Below the pieces are notes generated by a model. It had not been told where the DNA came from. It was given only the letters and a program-made list of their open reading frames with translations, and searched no databases. The position numbers and the translations under genes are program-made. A stretch of DNA of 64,000 nucleotides from an uncultured Tateyamaria sp. (GTDB taxonomy: Bacteria; Pseudomonadota; Alphaproteobacteria; Rhodobacterales; Rhodobacteraceae), in assembly GCF_947503415.1 (NCBI RefSeq), contig NZ_CANNDS010000001.1:1212501-1276500 (forward strand), written 5' to 3'. Of this stretch, positions 51,217 through 60,176 are shown one piece after another (position 1 is the stretch's first letter; the number at the start of each line of letters is the position of its first letter).

Positions 51217-52335
51217 TTAAACGCGCATCGGCATGACAACATAGACTGCCGATTGGTCGGTGCCTTCCCGCATCAAGGTTGGATCACCGGAAGAGTTGAA
51301 CATGAACACCGCGTTCTCTCGATCGACCTGAGAGGCGATCTCAAGCAGGTATTTCGCGTTGAACCCGATCTCCAACCGCTCATCGCCATAGGCGACGGCC
51401 AGCTCTTCTTCGGCCGCGCCGCTGTCGGGCGCGTTCACGGACAGGATCAACCGATCCTCGTCCAATTGCAATTTCACCGCGCGCGAGCGTTCGGATGACA
51501 CGGTTGCAACCCGGTCCACGGCCTTGGCAAAATCGGAGGCGTCCACCTCCAGCTTGCGGGTGTTGCCCACCGGGATCACGCGCGTGTAGTCGGGGAACGT
51601 GCCGTCGATGACCTTGGATGTCAGTGTGATGTCGGGCGTGGCAAAGCGCACCTTGGTCTCGGAAACGGATACGGCGATCTTCATGTCGTCGTCATCCAGC
51701 AGCTTGCGCAATTCGCCCACGGTCTTGCGCGGAACAATCACGCCCGGCATGTCGGCGGCCCCGTCGGGCAGATCGCTGTCGATCCGCGCCAGACGGTGAC
51801 CGTCAGTTGCCACACAGCGCAACGCCTTGCCATCATCACCGTCGGCAATGTGCATGTAGACACCGTTCAGGTAGTACCGCGTTTCTTCCGTCGAAATGGC
51901 AAACTTGGATTTGTCGAACAAGCGGCGCAGCTTCGGTGCTTCGACCGAGAAATTCGAGGCGTACTCTGACGACGCCATGACAGGGAAATCTTCCTTGGGC
52001 AGGGTCGCCAACGAAAAGTTCGACCGTCCCGCCTCGACCGTCAAGCGGCCCGCAGCACTGTCGGCGATCAGGGTCACAAGCGCGCCATCGGGCAGCTTGC
52101 GGACAATCTCGTGCAGCGTTGTGGCCGCCACGGTTGTGGCGCCGGCCCGTTCAACCTGCGCGGGGGCCTTGTCCACCACCTCGATATCCAGATCAGTGGC
52201 GCGGAAGGTCACGTCAGATCCTTCCGCCTCGATCAACACGTTGGCGAGGATCGGGATCGTGTTGCGACGCTCGACCACGGATTGGGCCTGGCTCACCGCT
52301 TTCAGCAGCACACCGCGTTCGACACTGATCTTCAT
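51217..52335 (-). CDS. dnaN: DNA polymerase III beta sliding clamp
   Basis: A 372-residue DnaN clamp. The N-terminus is MKISVERGVLLKAVSQAQSV, the middle has VAATTLHEIVRKLPDG, and it ends YVVMPMRV, the usual C-terminal form. I start at ATG 52335; the frame to 52494 adds 53 unrelated residues. A hairpin terminator lies between it and dnaA, so dnaN may have its own promoter in the ~125-bp gap. Confidence 0.96.
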   Translation of the reverse strand: MKISVERGVLLKAVSQAQSVVERRNTIPILANVLIEAEGSDVTFRATDLDIEVVDKAPAQVERAGATTVAATTLHEIVRKLPDGALVTLIADSAAGRLTVEAGRSNFSLATLPKEDFPVMASSEYASNFSVEAPKLRRLFDKSKFAISTEETRYYLNGVYMHIADGDDGKALRCVATDGHRLARIDSDLPDGAADMPGVIVPRKTVGELRKLLDDDDMKIAVSVSETKVRFATPDITLTSKVIDGTFPDYTRVIPVGNTRKLEVDASDFAKAVDRVATVSSERSRAVKLQLDEDRLILSVNAPDSGAAEEELAVAYGDERLEIGFNAKYLLEIASQVDRENAVFMFNSSGDPTLMREGTDQSAVYVVMPMRV

Positions 52336-52462
52336 GGCCTTTTCTCCCCCACCTTGCATCGGGATGGGCACACTAGCCCAACCACCGTGCATCACAAGCA
52401 TTTTATTGCTTGTCGGGTGAGTACGCGACGGCGTCAAGTCGCGGAGCACTGAAAACGGAAAA

Positions 52463-52482
52463 GGGCGTCCCGAAGGACGCCC
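52463..52482 (-). terminator. Intrinsic terminator between dnaA and dnaN
   Basis: GGGCGTCC (52463-52470), loop CGAA, GGACGCCC (52475-52482). On the minus strand it is followed by TTTTCCGTTTT. It would end part of the dnaA transcripts before dnaN. Confidence 0.85.
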
Positions 52483-52505
52483 CATGTGCCTCAAATGCGG
52501 CAGGC

Positions 52506-53870
52506 TCAGGCCTCAAGCGACCGGCGCAGCAACTCCAGATCCTCGGCGATCTGTCCATCGGATTGCTTCAGCTCTTCGATGCGCTTCACACCATGCATGA
52601 CGGTGGTGTGGTCACGCCCGCCAAAGCGGCGGCCAATCTCGGGCAGGCTGCGGGATGTCATGTGCTTGGCCAGATACATCGCCACTTGGCGGGGTCGGGC
52701 ATACGCGCGCAGACGCTTGGGGCCAATCATGTCCGAAAGGCGGATGTTGTAATGCTCGGACACCTTGCGCTGGATTTCCTCGACCGTGATCTTGCGCTCG
52801 GAGGCGCGCAACACGTCGGCCAGACAGTCCTGCGTCAGGTCCATGTCGATCTTGCGACCCACGAGGGAGGCAAAGGCAAACAGACGGGTCAGCGCGCCTT
52901 CAAGCACACGCACGTTGGTGGAAATGCGGTGGGCAAGAAATTCCAGAACGCCTGCTTCGACCTTGAGGTCGGGATAGGTGTTCATCTGCTGCTCGACCTT
53001 GGATTGCAGAATACCAAGACGCAGTTCGTAGTCGGTGGGGTGCAGATCCACGACCAGACCACATTGCAGACGGGACTTCACGCGGTCCTCCAGATCCTTG
53101 ATCTCACCGGGCGCGCGGTCGGCGCTGATAATGATCTGTTTGTTCTGGTCCACCAGCGCATTGAAGGTGTGAAAGAACTCTTCCTGCGTGCTGTCCTTGC
53201 CCGCGATGAATTGGACGTCATCGACCATCAGCACGTCGACAGACCGGAACATCTCTTTGAAATCCATCATCTTGCGGTCGCGCAGGGCCTGTACGAAGCG
53301 GTACATGAACTGCTCGGCAGACAGGTAAAGGACGTTCAGGTCGGGGCGGCGGGTCTGCAATTCCCACGCGATGGCGTGCATGAGGTGCGTCTTGCCCAGA
53401 CCGACGCCACCGTACAGAAACAGCGGGTTGAAGGTGACGGGGCCACCCTCGGCGACACGTTTGGCGGCAGCATGGGCCAACTCGTTGGGCTTGCCGACAA
53501 CAAAGCTGTCAAAGGTGAATCGCTTGTCCAGCGGTGCCGCCGACAGGGCGGATTGCGCGGATTTGCCAGCGGTTGGCATCGTCGGCGCCGACGAAGGTGC
53601 ATCCAAGGCGGAGGGACGGTTCTGTGAGTTGGCGGCCACGGCAAAGCTGAGGCGGCGAATGCTGTCATCCTCGGACTTCAGCTCGTGCAATATCAGATCA
53701 GAGAAATTCTGGCTGACATAGTTCCCCATGAAATTGGTCGGCACATCGAAGGTCGCAATGCCTTCGCGCAGTCCCCGAAACTGCAGCGGTTCGATCCATG
53801 TTGTGTAATTGTTTTGGCCCACGGTCTTGAGCAGCCGTTGTCTCAGCTGTCCCCATTTTTCTTGTGTCAT
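52506..53870 (-). CDS. dnaA: Chromosomal replication initiator DnaA
   Basis: A 454-residue DnaA. Domain I (~1-80) starts EKWGQLRQRLLKTVGQNNY. Domain III has Walker A in FLYGGVGLGKTHLMHAI, Walker B in VDVLMVDDVQFIAGK and a sensor region with APGEIKDLEDR. Domain IV has RPRQVAMYLAKHMT and the DNA-binding GRRFGGRDHTTVMHGVKRI. It is about 45 kb from the oriC candidate. The 440-bp upstream gap has clustered GANTC sites. Confidence 0.97.
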   Translation of the reverse strand: MTQEKWGQLRQRLLKTVGQNNYTTWIEPLQFRGLREGIATFDVPTNFMGNYVSQNFSDLILHELKSEDDSIRRLSFAVAANSQNRPSALDAPSSAPTMPTAGKSAQSALSAAPLDKRFTFDSFVVGKPNELAHAAAKRVAEGGPVTFNPLFLYGGVGLGKTHLMHAIAWELQTRRPDLNVLYLSAEQFMYRFVQALRDRKMMDFKEMFRSVDVLMVDDVQFIAGKDSTQEEFFHTFNALVDQNKQIIISADRAPGEIKDLEDRVKSRLQCGLVVDLHPTDYELRLGILQSKVEQQMNTYPDLKVEAGVLEFLAHRISTNVRVLEGALTRLFAFASLVGRKIDMDLTQDCLADVLRASERKITVEEIQRKVSEHYNIRLSDMIGPKRLRAYARPRQVAMYLAKHMTSRSLPEIGRRFGGRDHTTVMHGVKRIEELKQSDGQIAEDLELLRRSLEA

Positions 53871-54310
53871 GCGCTACCAACCATCCCTTCTGCACTATCA
53901 AACATCGGCGATCATCGGCCCGCCGAAAAAGCCCGTCCCAGTTCTCAAGGCGATCAAAACCAGGCCACTGCCTACGGCGTAGCTTTGATCCATTCGGATA
54001 TTTACAGATGTGGCATCATGCCTTTCCCGATATTTCGGGTTTTCGCACGTGCCTTCCGCACACCAAATTTTTTGACAGGTCGAGCATTGGCCAGCAGCCG
54101 TGCACAAAATTCGGTTCAGACGAAGTCTGTCATCCCCTAATCCAGACATTTTGCGCGTACCATGCACATCGATGTCTGGCCTGTCCCCCCAAGGCGATTC
54201 CAAATCGCAAGATAGGGGTAGCAAGTTCGTGAGCGGGCCGTCCACAGAACTTAAATCTTGACTCTAGGATTCTGAAAAAAGAATCTGCGCGACCCTTGTT
54301 TTCATAGGAA
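53871..54310. promoter_or_regulatory. Gene-free dnaA upstream region
   Basis: About 440 bp between the dnaA start and the rpsT terminator hold no convincing gene. The rpsT-proximal end is AT-richer and has four GANTC sites within 90 bp (54196, 54260, 54268, 54281). I see no convincing DnaA box or full CtrA box. It most likely carries the dnaA promoter. Confidence 0.7.
54268..54285. promoter_or_regulatory. Inverted repeat with paired GANTC sites upstream of dnaA
   Basis: GATTCT (54268-54273) and AGAATC (54280-54285) are inverted arms, each containing a GANTC (CcrM methylation) site. A third GANTC sits 4 bp before the left arm at 54260-54264. Confidence 0.6.
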
Positions 54311-54344
54311 AAACAAAAAAAGCGCCGCAAAAATGCGACGCTTT
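54311..54344 (-). terminator. Terminator of rpsT
   Basis: AAAGCG-C-CGCA, loop AAAA, TGCG-A-CGCTTT forms a stem with one mismatch. On the minus strand it is followed by a T-run (A-run 54315-54320 on the plus strand). Confidence 0.85.
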
Positions 54345-54366
54345 GTGACTTCGTGTATCGAGGGAA

Positions 54367-54630
54367 TTAGCCCAGAGACTTCACTCGCGCAGAGAGTCGC
54401 GACATTTTCCGCGAAGCGGTGTTTTTGTGATACACACCCTTCGTCACACCGCGCATCAGCTCGGGCTGTGCGGCTTTCAATGCAGCTGTTGCGGCGTCCT
54501 TGTCACCCGAGGCAATCGCCTCTTCGACTTTGCGCAGATGCGTACGGATTCGCGAGCGTCGCGCCTTGTTCACTTGGAAGCGTTTTTCGTTTTGACGGGC
54601 CCGCTTCTTGGCCTGAGGCGAATTTGCCAT
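54367..54630 (-). CDS. rpsT: 30S ribosomal protein S20
   Basis: An 87-residue bS20. The N-terminus [17 protein letters not shown] and the C-terminal [20 protein letters not shown] are typical of the family. I start at ATG 54630; an upstream frame to 54645 adds five residues. rpsT upstream of dnaA is common in alphaproteobacteria. Confidence 0.97.
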   Translation of the reverse strand: MANSPQAKKRARQNEKRFQVNKARRSRIRTHLRKVEEAIASGDKDAATAALKAAQPELMRGVTKGVYHKNTASRKMSRLSARVKSLG

Positions 54631-54794
54631 TTTATCTCGTCCCAATCTATTGGTGCGGTAGTTTCAACAAGCCGCGCAGATAGGCGGTTTAAAAACCAGA
54701 GTCAACGGCCCCAGCAGCCCGCTTGCGTTGAATCAAGTAAACCCCGCCGCGATGTGGTATGGTCCCTCATAGCTTTTAACTGACGGAGGACGAC

Positions 54795-54980
54795 ATGACA
54801 CAACCCATGGCCACTTCTCAGCATGCTCATGCGCTGTACCGCGCCCATGGTGACAAGGCTGAAGCCGAGGTTGCCCAGCGTGAACGCATGGCAGTCGAAG
54901 CGGGCAAAACCGAGGAAGCTCAGGACTGGCGCAGAATCCGTGCTTCGATTCGCCAGATACGGGGCGCAAACCAGAAATAA
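54795..54980 (+). CDS. Small conserved hypothetical protein
   Basis: A 61-residue, highly charged, mostly helical protein: an N-terminal SQHAHALYRAHGDKAEAEVA, then an acidic-basic region ending in RIRASIRQIRGANQK. A GGAGG ribosome site precedes the ATG, which supports real translation. I recognise the type from related genomes but no function is known. It converges on the enoyl-CoA hydratase gene. Confidence 0.75.
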   Translation: MTQPMATSQHAHALYRAHGDKAEAEVAQRERMAVEAGKTEEAQDWRRIRASIRQIRGANQK

Positions 54981-55036
54981 GCCCGTTCCGACCGGACCAT
55001 CGGCAAACACTCGCAGGCACCAAACGTGCCGCCCCG

Positions 55037-55813
55037 TTATTTGTCCCGGAACTGCGCCTCGCGCTTTTCAAGGAAGGCGGCCATGCCTTCCTTCTGGTCT
55101 TCGGTTGCAAACAGCGAATGGAACACGCGGCGTTCGAACAACAGACCTTCGCGCAGCGGTGTCTCGAAGGACCGGTTCACGGCTTCCTTGACGGCCATGG
55201 TCGAGATCATCGATTTCTCGGCAATCTTGGCCGCAGCCCCCATCGCCTCGTCCATCAGCTTCTTGGTGGACACCACACGACTGACCAGCCCTGACCGTTC
55301 GGCCTCTTCCGCATCCATGAAGCGGCCCGTCAGGTTCATGTCCATCGCCTTGGCCTTGCCCACGGCGCGGGTCAGACGTTGTGTGCCGCCAATGCCCGCC
55401 ATTACGCCCAGGTTGATTTCGGGCTGACCAAACTTGGCCGTGTCGGACGCAATGATGAAATCGCACATCATAGCCAACTCGCACCCGCCGCCCAGCGCAT
55501 AACCACTCACGGCGGCAATCACGGGTTTGCGGACGCGCACGATGGCGTCGGTCTCGGGGCCAAACAGATCCTCGGTGAAAACCTCAGTGTAGGACTTGTC
55601 CTTCATCATCGCGATGTCGGCCCCGGCGGCAAATGCCTTTTCCGACCCGGTGATGACGATGCAGCGTACCTTGTCATTGGCCTGTGCCGCGCCCATCGCG
55701 TCGGCCAGTTCAGACATCAATTGATCGTTCAGAGCATTCAGCGCGTCGGGACGGTTCAGCGTCACCTTTGCGATGTGGTCTTCTACTTCGACGATGATCG
55801 TCTCATAGGCCAT
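55037..55813 (-). CDS. Enoyl-CoA hydratase
   Basis: A 258-residue crotonase-fold enoyl-CoA hydratase. The oxyanion-hole Ala and Gly residues are in [12 protein letters not shown] and [15 protein letters not shown]. The catalytic Glu residues lie in CELAMM and in [14 protein letters not shown], as in the standard FadB1x/short-chain type. It would act in fatty-acid or amino-acid degradation. It is leftward and lies between the small gene and mutM. Confidence 0.92.
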   Translation of the reverse strand: MAYETIIVEVEDHIAKVTLNRPDALNALNDQLMSELADAMGAAQANDKVRCIVITGSEKAFAAGADIAMMKDKSYTEVFTEDLFGPETDAIVRVRKPVIAAVSGYALGGGCELAMMCDFIIASDTAKFGQPEINLGVMAGIGGTQRLTRAVGKAKAMDMNLTGRFMDAEEAERSGLVSRVVSTKKLMDEAMGAAAKIAEKSMISTMAVKEAVNRSFETPLREGLLFERRVFHSLFATEDQKEGMAAFLEKREAQFRDK

Positions 55814-55877
55814 GGATCTGCTTTCATCTGTTACGGTTCAAGAAGGCAGGCTTATCACGGGCGTCTGCCGTTTCAAG

Positions 55878-56729
55878 TCAAGATTGGCACGACCTGCAGT
55901 AGAAAGACGACCGCCCCGACTGCACGATACGTGCCACGGATTGAGAACACCCCGGGGTCCGACAAGGTTCCCCCTCGCGTCCGTAAACATCAAACCGATG
56001 CTGAAAATAACCAAGTTCGCCATCCGCTTGGCGGAAATCCCTTAACGAAGATCCCCCGGCCTCGATTGCCTCGGCCAGCACGTCGCGAATGATCGGCACC
56101 AGCGCTGCAACACGCGCCTTGGAAATGCGCCCCGCCTTTCGTGTGGGCGCGATACCCGCCCGAAAAAGCGCCTCGCAGACATAGATATTGCCCAGGCCGG
56201 CCACGATTCTCTGATCCAGAAGTGCTGATTTCACGGGGCTATTCTTGCCCTCGAACGCGTCCACAAGATGATCTTCGTTGAACGTATTGCCCAAGGGTTC
56301 CGGCCCCAGCACCGCCAACAACTTGTGCTGATCGGCGCTGGCCGTCTCCATCAAATCCATCGCCCCGAACCGGCGCGGATCGTTGAAGGTGATGCGCGCG
56401 CCGTTGTCCATGTGCAGCACAACATGGTCATGCTTCTCGGGCGCAGGGTGGTCATGCACAAACTGCCCCAGCGGATCGCCAGACACCAACATTCGCCCCG
56501 ACATTCCCAGATGGATGAGCAGTGTCTCACCTGATGCGAGATCCGCCAGGATGTACTTCGACCGCCGCCGCAGCCCCAACACCTGCTGCCCGTTCAACCG
56601 CTCCGCCATCCCGGCCGGAAACGGCCAGCGCAGATCGGGTCGGTTCACATCCGCCTGCACAATCACGGCCCCCTCCATCGCAGGGGCAAGGCCGCGACGC
56701 ACAGTTTCAACTTCGGGCAGTTCGGGCAT
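55878..56729 (-). CDS. mutM: Formamidopyrimidine-DNA glycosylase MutM (Fpg)
   Basis: A 283-residue Fpg that excises oxidised purines such as 8-oxoguanine. The catalytic N-terminus is [14 protein letters not shown] (Pro1 and Glu2 after Met removal), the H2TH region has [17 protein letters not shown], and the C-terminal zinc finger is CRTPGCSQ...FYCRSCQ. It is divergent from ubiE with a 90-bp gap. Confidence 0.96.
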   Translation of the reverse strand: MPELPEVETVRRGLAPAMEGAVIVQADVNRPDLRWPFPAGMAERLNGQQVLGLRRRSKYILADLASGETLLIHLGMSGRMLVSGDPLGQFVHDHPAPEKHDHVVLHMDNGARITFNDPRRFGAMDLMETASADQHKLLAVLGPEPLGNTFNEDHLVDAFEGKNSPVKSALLDQRIVAGLGNIYVCEALFRAGIAPTRKAGRISKARVAALVPIIRDVLAEAIEAGGSSLRDFRQADGELGYFQHRFDVYGREGEPCRTPGCSQSVARIVQSGRSSFYCRSCQS

Positions 56730-56819
56730 GCGCTCACTCCTGCGGCAAAAGGGCTACGTTGTGTATGCCCAGAAGCGGCCTATAACAAGGCCTGACAAAA
56801 CAGAAAGACGCCCTTTCCC

Positions 56820-57566
56820 ATGACCGACGACAAGACCACGCATTTCGGGTTTGAAACCGTGCCCGAGGGGGAAAAGGCCGGGCGTGTGCAGGGGGTCTTC
56901 AACTCCGTCGCCTCGAAATACGACATCATGAACGACGTGATGAGCGTCGGCATCCACCGCATCTGGAAAGAAGCGATGATGGATTGGCTGGCTCCGCGCG
57001 CCGGTCAAAAGCTGCTGGATGTGGCGGGCGGCACCGGCGACATCTCGTTCAAGTTCCTCAAACGCGCGGGCCACGGGCACGCCACAGTGCTGGATTTGAC
57101 CGAACCGATGCTTGTCGAAGGCCGTAAACGGGCGGAGGCAGATCGCATGGCCGACAGTCTCGACTGGGTGGTGGGCGATGCGATGGCGTTGCCTTTCGAC
57201 GACAATACGTTCGACGTCTACACCATCAGCTTCGGCATTCGGAACGTGACCCGGCCTCAGGATGCGCTGGCCGAGGCGTACCGCGTTCTCAAACCCGGTG
57301 GCCGCCTCATGGTGCTTGAGTTCAGCCAATTGCCCAACGAAGGCATGCAGAGGCTCTATGATCTCTACAGTTTCAACGTGATCCCGCGCATGGGCCAGTT
57401 GATCGCCAACGATCACGACAGCTATCAGTATCTTGTCGAATCCATCCGCAAGTTCCCGGATCAGGACACGTTCCTGTCGATGGTCCGCGATGCAGGTTTT
57501 GAAAATGCCAAGTACCGAAACCTGACAATGGGCGTCGCAGCACTGCATTCCGGGTGGAAAATCTGA
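56820..57566 (+). CDS. ubiE: Ubiquinone/menaquinone methyltransferase UbiE
   Basis: A 248-residue SAM-dependent C-methyltransferase of quinone synthesis. SAM motif I is [16 protein letters not shown], and the family signatures [17 protein letters not shown] and SFGIRNVT are clear. ubiB follows after 94 bp, which include a CtrA box and two palindromes. Confidence 0.96.
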   Translation: MTDDKTTHFGFETVPEGEKAGRVQGVFNSVASKYDIMNDVMSVGIHRIWKEAMMDWLAPRAGQKLLDVAGGTGDISFKFLKRAGHGHATVLDLTEPMLVEGRKRAEADRMADSLDWVVGDAMALPFDDNTFDVYTISFGIRNVTRPQDALAEAYRVLKPGGRLMVLEFSQLPNEGMQRLYDLYSFNVIPRMGQLIANDHDSYQYLVESIRKFPDQDTFLSMVRDAGFENAKYRNLTMGVAALHSGWKI

Positions 57567-57587
57567 CAATGACCCCAGATGTCGTGG

Positions 57588-57602
57588 TTAACAAAGCGTT
57601 AA
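57588..57602. promoter_or_regulatory. Perfect CtrA box upstream of ubiB
   Basis: TTAACAAAGCGTTAA matches TTAA-N7-TTAA exactly. It lies 22 bp after the ubiE stop and 58 bp before the ubiB start. The function is inferred and a chance match is possible. Confidence 0.55.
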
Positions 57603-57606
57603 GCGC

Positions 57607-57656
57607 AAGTGTCCCCGCGGGGACACTTTTGACCCGCCTTGTCCCCGCGGGGACAA
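57607..57656. repeat. Two copies of a GTCCCCGCGGGGAC palindrome before ubiB
   Basis: A 22-bp perfect palindrome (57607-57628, core GTGTCCCCGCGGGGACAC) and an 18-bp perfect palindrome (57639-57656, TTGTCCCCGCGGGGACAA) lie in the 94-bp ubiE-ubiB gap, with axes 30 bp apart. A related copy is at 60162-60173. Confidence 0.9.
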
Positions 57657-57660
57657 CCCC

Positions 57661-59193
57661 ATGAGGGGTCCGCACAATATCATCCGCCTGATCCGCACTG
57701 GCGCCACACTTGAACGGGCGGGCGCGATGAACGTCGTGCTCGACGCGTTCGAAGCCCCCCCGGTCCTGCGCTTCGTCGCCAAGGCGCTGGCCAAGCCATT
57801 CCGCTGGCTGGGCTACAAGGGCGATCCGTCCATGCCGCCCGCGATCCGCGCGATCACAGCGCTGGGTCCGGCCTACATCAAGTTCGGCCAAATCCTGTCG
57901 ACACGGCCGGACGTGGTGGGCGACGAACTGGCCGTGCAACTGCGCGTCCTGCAAGACAAGTTGCCTCCCTTCGCCGCTGCAGACGCCAAGGCCGAAGTGG
58001 CGCGCGAATTGGGTGTGCCCACCGACACGCTCTTTTCCGAATTCAGCGAACCGGTCGCTGCCGCCTCCATCGCGCAGGTGCACAAGGCCAAGCTGGCGGA
58101 CGAAGAGACATTCGTCGCGGTCAAGGTGCTGCGCCCCGGCATCGAAAAGGCATTTCAAAAGGACATCGACGCCTTCTATTTCGCCGCACGGATAGTCGAG
58201 GTTTTCGCCCCCGGCGCACGCCGTCTGAAACCCATGGACGTGATCGAACATTTCGATGGCGTCGTGCAGGGAGAGTTGGACCTGCGCCTCGAATCCTCTG
58301 CCGCGGGTGAGTTCGCCGCCAACACGGAAAAGGATGCAGGGTTCAAACTGCCCAAGATCCGGTGGGAGTACTCCGCCCGTCGCGTGATGACGCTGGAGTG
58401 GGCAGACGGCGTGCCTATGGGCGACAATGATGCCATTGATGCGGCGGGTCACAACCGCGTGGACCTCAGCGAACGGGTGCTGAAACTGTTCCTTCTGCAC
58501 GCGCTGCGCGATGGGTATTTCCACGCCGACATGCATCAGGGCAACCTCAAGGTGGCCCCCAACGGCGACATCATCGCCTATGATTTCGGGATCATGGGGC
58601 ATATCGACGAATACACGCGCCGTGTTTACGCCGAGATCCTGTTTGGCTTCATCCGCAAGGATTACAAACGCGTGGCCGAAGTGCACTTCGAAGCGGGCTA
58701 CGTGCCCGCCGACAAGGATGTGGATGAATTCGCCCGCGCCCTGCGCGCCGTGGGTGAGCCGATCTTTGGCATGGATGCCTCCAAAATCTCCATGGGCCGT
58801 TTGCTGGCCTACCTCTTCGAAGTGACCGAACGCTTTGGCATGGAAACCCGGACCGAACTGATCCTGCTGCAACGTACAATGGTTGTGGTCGAAGGGGTCG
58901 CGCGGTCGCTGAACCCCAACATGAACATCTGGCAGGTCGCGTCGCCGGTCGTCACCGACTACATCCAGAAATCAATCGGACCCCGCGCTGTTGTCAGTGA
59001 CCTCTACAAGACGGCCCGGGTTCTGTCCCGCTTTGGTCCACGCCTGCCGCGTCTGGTTGAACAGGCGCTGATCGCGCAATCCAACCCGCAACCGCCGAAA
59101 CGGCGCGGGTTCTGGCGTTGGATTGTGCTGGCGCTGGTCCTTGGTACGCTGTTTGGGACAACGCTGGTCCTGACGCTCGAAACACTGCTCTGA
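57661..59193 (+). CDS. ubiB: UbiB/ADCK family ATPase
   Basis: A 510-residue UbiB, an atypical kinase-like ATPase needed for ubiquinone synthesis. The family KxGQ motif appears as YIKFGQILSTRPD near residue 80. The nucleotide region includes ASIAQVHKA, the catalytic ADMHQGNL and the metal-binding YDFGIMG. A C-terminal membrane segment (~485-506) is present. The ATG at 57661 follows directly on the second GTCCCCGCGGGGAC palindrome. Confidence 0.95.
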   Translation: MRGPHNIIRLIRTGATLERAGAMNVVLDAFEAPPVLRFVAKALAKPFRWLGYKGDPSMPPAIRAITALGPAYIKFGQILSTRPDVVGDELAVQLRVLQDKLPPFAAADAKAEVARELGVPTDTLFSEFSEPVAAASIAQVHKAKLADEETFVAVKVLRPGIEKAFQKDIDAFYFAARIVEVFAPGARRLKPMDVIEHFDGVVQGELDLRLESSAAGEFAANTEKDAGFKLPKIRWEYSARRVMTLEWADGVPMGDNDAIDAAGHNRVDLSERVLKLFLLHALRDGYFHADMHQGNLKVAPNGDIIAYDFGIMGHIDEYTRRVYAEILFGFIRKDYKRVAEVHFEAGYVPADKDVDEFARALRAVGEPIFGMDASKISMGRLLAYLFEVTERFGMETRTELILLQRTMVVVEGVARSLNPNMNIWQVASPVVTDYIQKSIGPRAVVSDLYKTARVLSRFGPRLPRLVEQALIAQSNPQPPKRRGFWRWIVLALVLGTLFGTTLVLTLETLL

Positions 59194-59255
59194 CACTGAC
59201 AGACAACGAATCGTGATACCGTCCCGCGCACCATTGATCAGTGTCGGAGGCACGA

Positions 59256-60155
59256 ATGATGCACACTTATCAGAAACCCAAAGCGCAATACCCGGTTCTG
59301 ATCTGGATCGCGTTGGCCTTTGTCACGGGCATTGGCATCTGGGCGGGCGTCTATTGGTACACGGATGGCGGTGACACCGGGCCCCGACTGCTCGTCGCCG
59401 TGGGGACAGCCGGGTTGTCGCTGGCTTTTGGGGGTGTTCTGGGCGGGGTCGTGAAGAAGCTGTTCGATGCGTGGGATGATCGCAAAATGGGGATCGAAGC
59501 GCACACCGCATATGTCGCGCAACTGCTTGAGGACTTCAAAACCGTCTACAACATGGTCGAGCGCGCGCGTTTCCTGATCACGGCGCATAAGTCGGCCAAG
59601 ACGTATGGCGAACAGATGCGCGACCTGCCGGATGCCATCATCCTTCTGCACAACATCAAGCGTGCAACCGAACAGGGATTTCCCAACCTGTACCGCGATC
59701 TTGAGGGACCGATTTTCTATTGCACAATCTTTCTCAAACAATTGGTCGAGGAGTACCGGGATGAATACCTGTCTGTGTCGCGCAAGCAGTCACAGGACGA
59801 AGCGGACAACAAACGGACACGCGCATTGATCGCGGACGGCCTGGAAGATCGGGACGCCGACATCGCGCATGCAGCATGGCGCGATATCGAAACTTTGACG
59901 CATCTTGGTGTGCTTCTGGCAGCCACCGGTCCAGACAAGGACACCGGACGGCCGGAGGATTTCAGCAGCTATCGCGATGCCTTTGTGCAGCATATCGACC
60001 TTGCCAGCTATGCGCTGATGTTGCGGATGCCGGGCAACGAAGATGGCGTGCGGGACAAACAGATGGATGCTGATTTGAAGCGGTTCAGCGATGCCGCGCG
60101 CGCGGCCAAGCAAGAGTTCAAGAACATGGCCAAAGAGGCGCGGGGCAGCGACTGA
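59256..60155 (+). CDS. Hypothetical two-TM membrane protein
   Basis: A 299-residue protein with two N-terminal membrane segments (about 13-34 and 45-65) and a long cytoplasmic-type helical domain, with EAHTAYVAQLLEDF and many charged residues. I do not recognise the family. The start at 59256 has GGAGG at good spacing; a GTG at 59241 precedes that ribosome site. It follows ubiB by 62 bp, convergent with the thiolase gene. Confidence 0.75.
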   Translation: MMHTYQKPKAQYPVLIWIALAFVTGIGIWAGVYWYTDGGDTGPRLLVAVGTAGLSLAFGGVLGGVVKKLFDAWDDRKMGIEAHTAYVAQLLEDFKTVYNMVERARFLITAHKSAKTYGEQMRDLPDAIILLHNIKRATEQGFPNLYRDLEGPIFYCTIFLKQLVEEYRDEYLSVSRKQSQDEADNKRTRALIADGLEDRDADIAHAAWRDIETLTHLGVLLAATGPDKDTGRPEDFSSYRDAFVQHIDLASYALMLRMPGNEDGVRDKQMDADLKRFSDAARAAKQEFKNMAKEARGSD

Positions 60156-60161
60156 CGCGCT

Positions 60162-60173
60162 TCCCCGCGGGGA
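60162..60173. repeat. Third GTCCCCGCGGGGAC-like palindrome
   Basis: TCCCCGCGGGGA in the 21-bp gap between two convergent stops (60155 and 60177). The outer bases have diverged compared with the two copies before ubiB. It may act as a shared 3'-end hairpin. Confidence 0.75.
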
Positions 60174-60176
60174 CAG

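Noticed and set aside
53871..54310. A second origin upstream of dnaA
   Set aside because: No convincing DnaA boxes, and the strongly syntenic hemJ-maf gap is a better oriC. The region looks like a promoter with GANTC sites.
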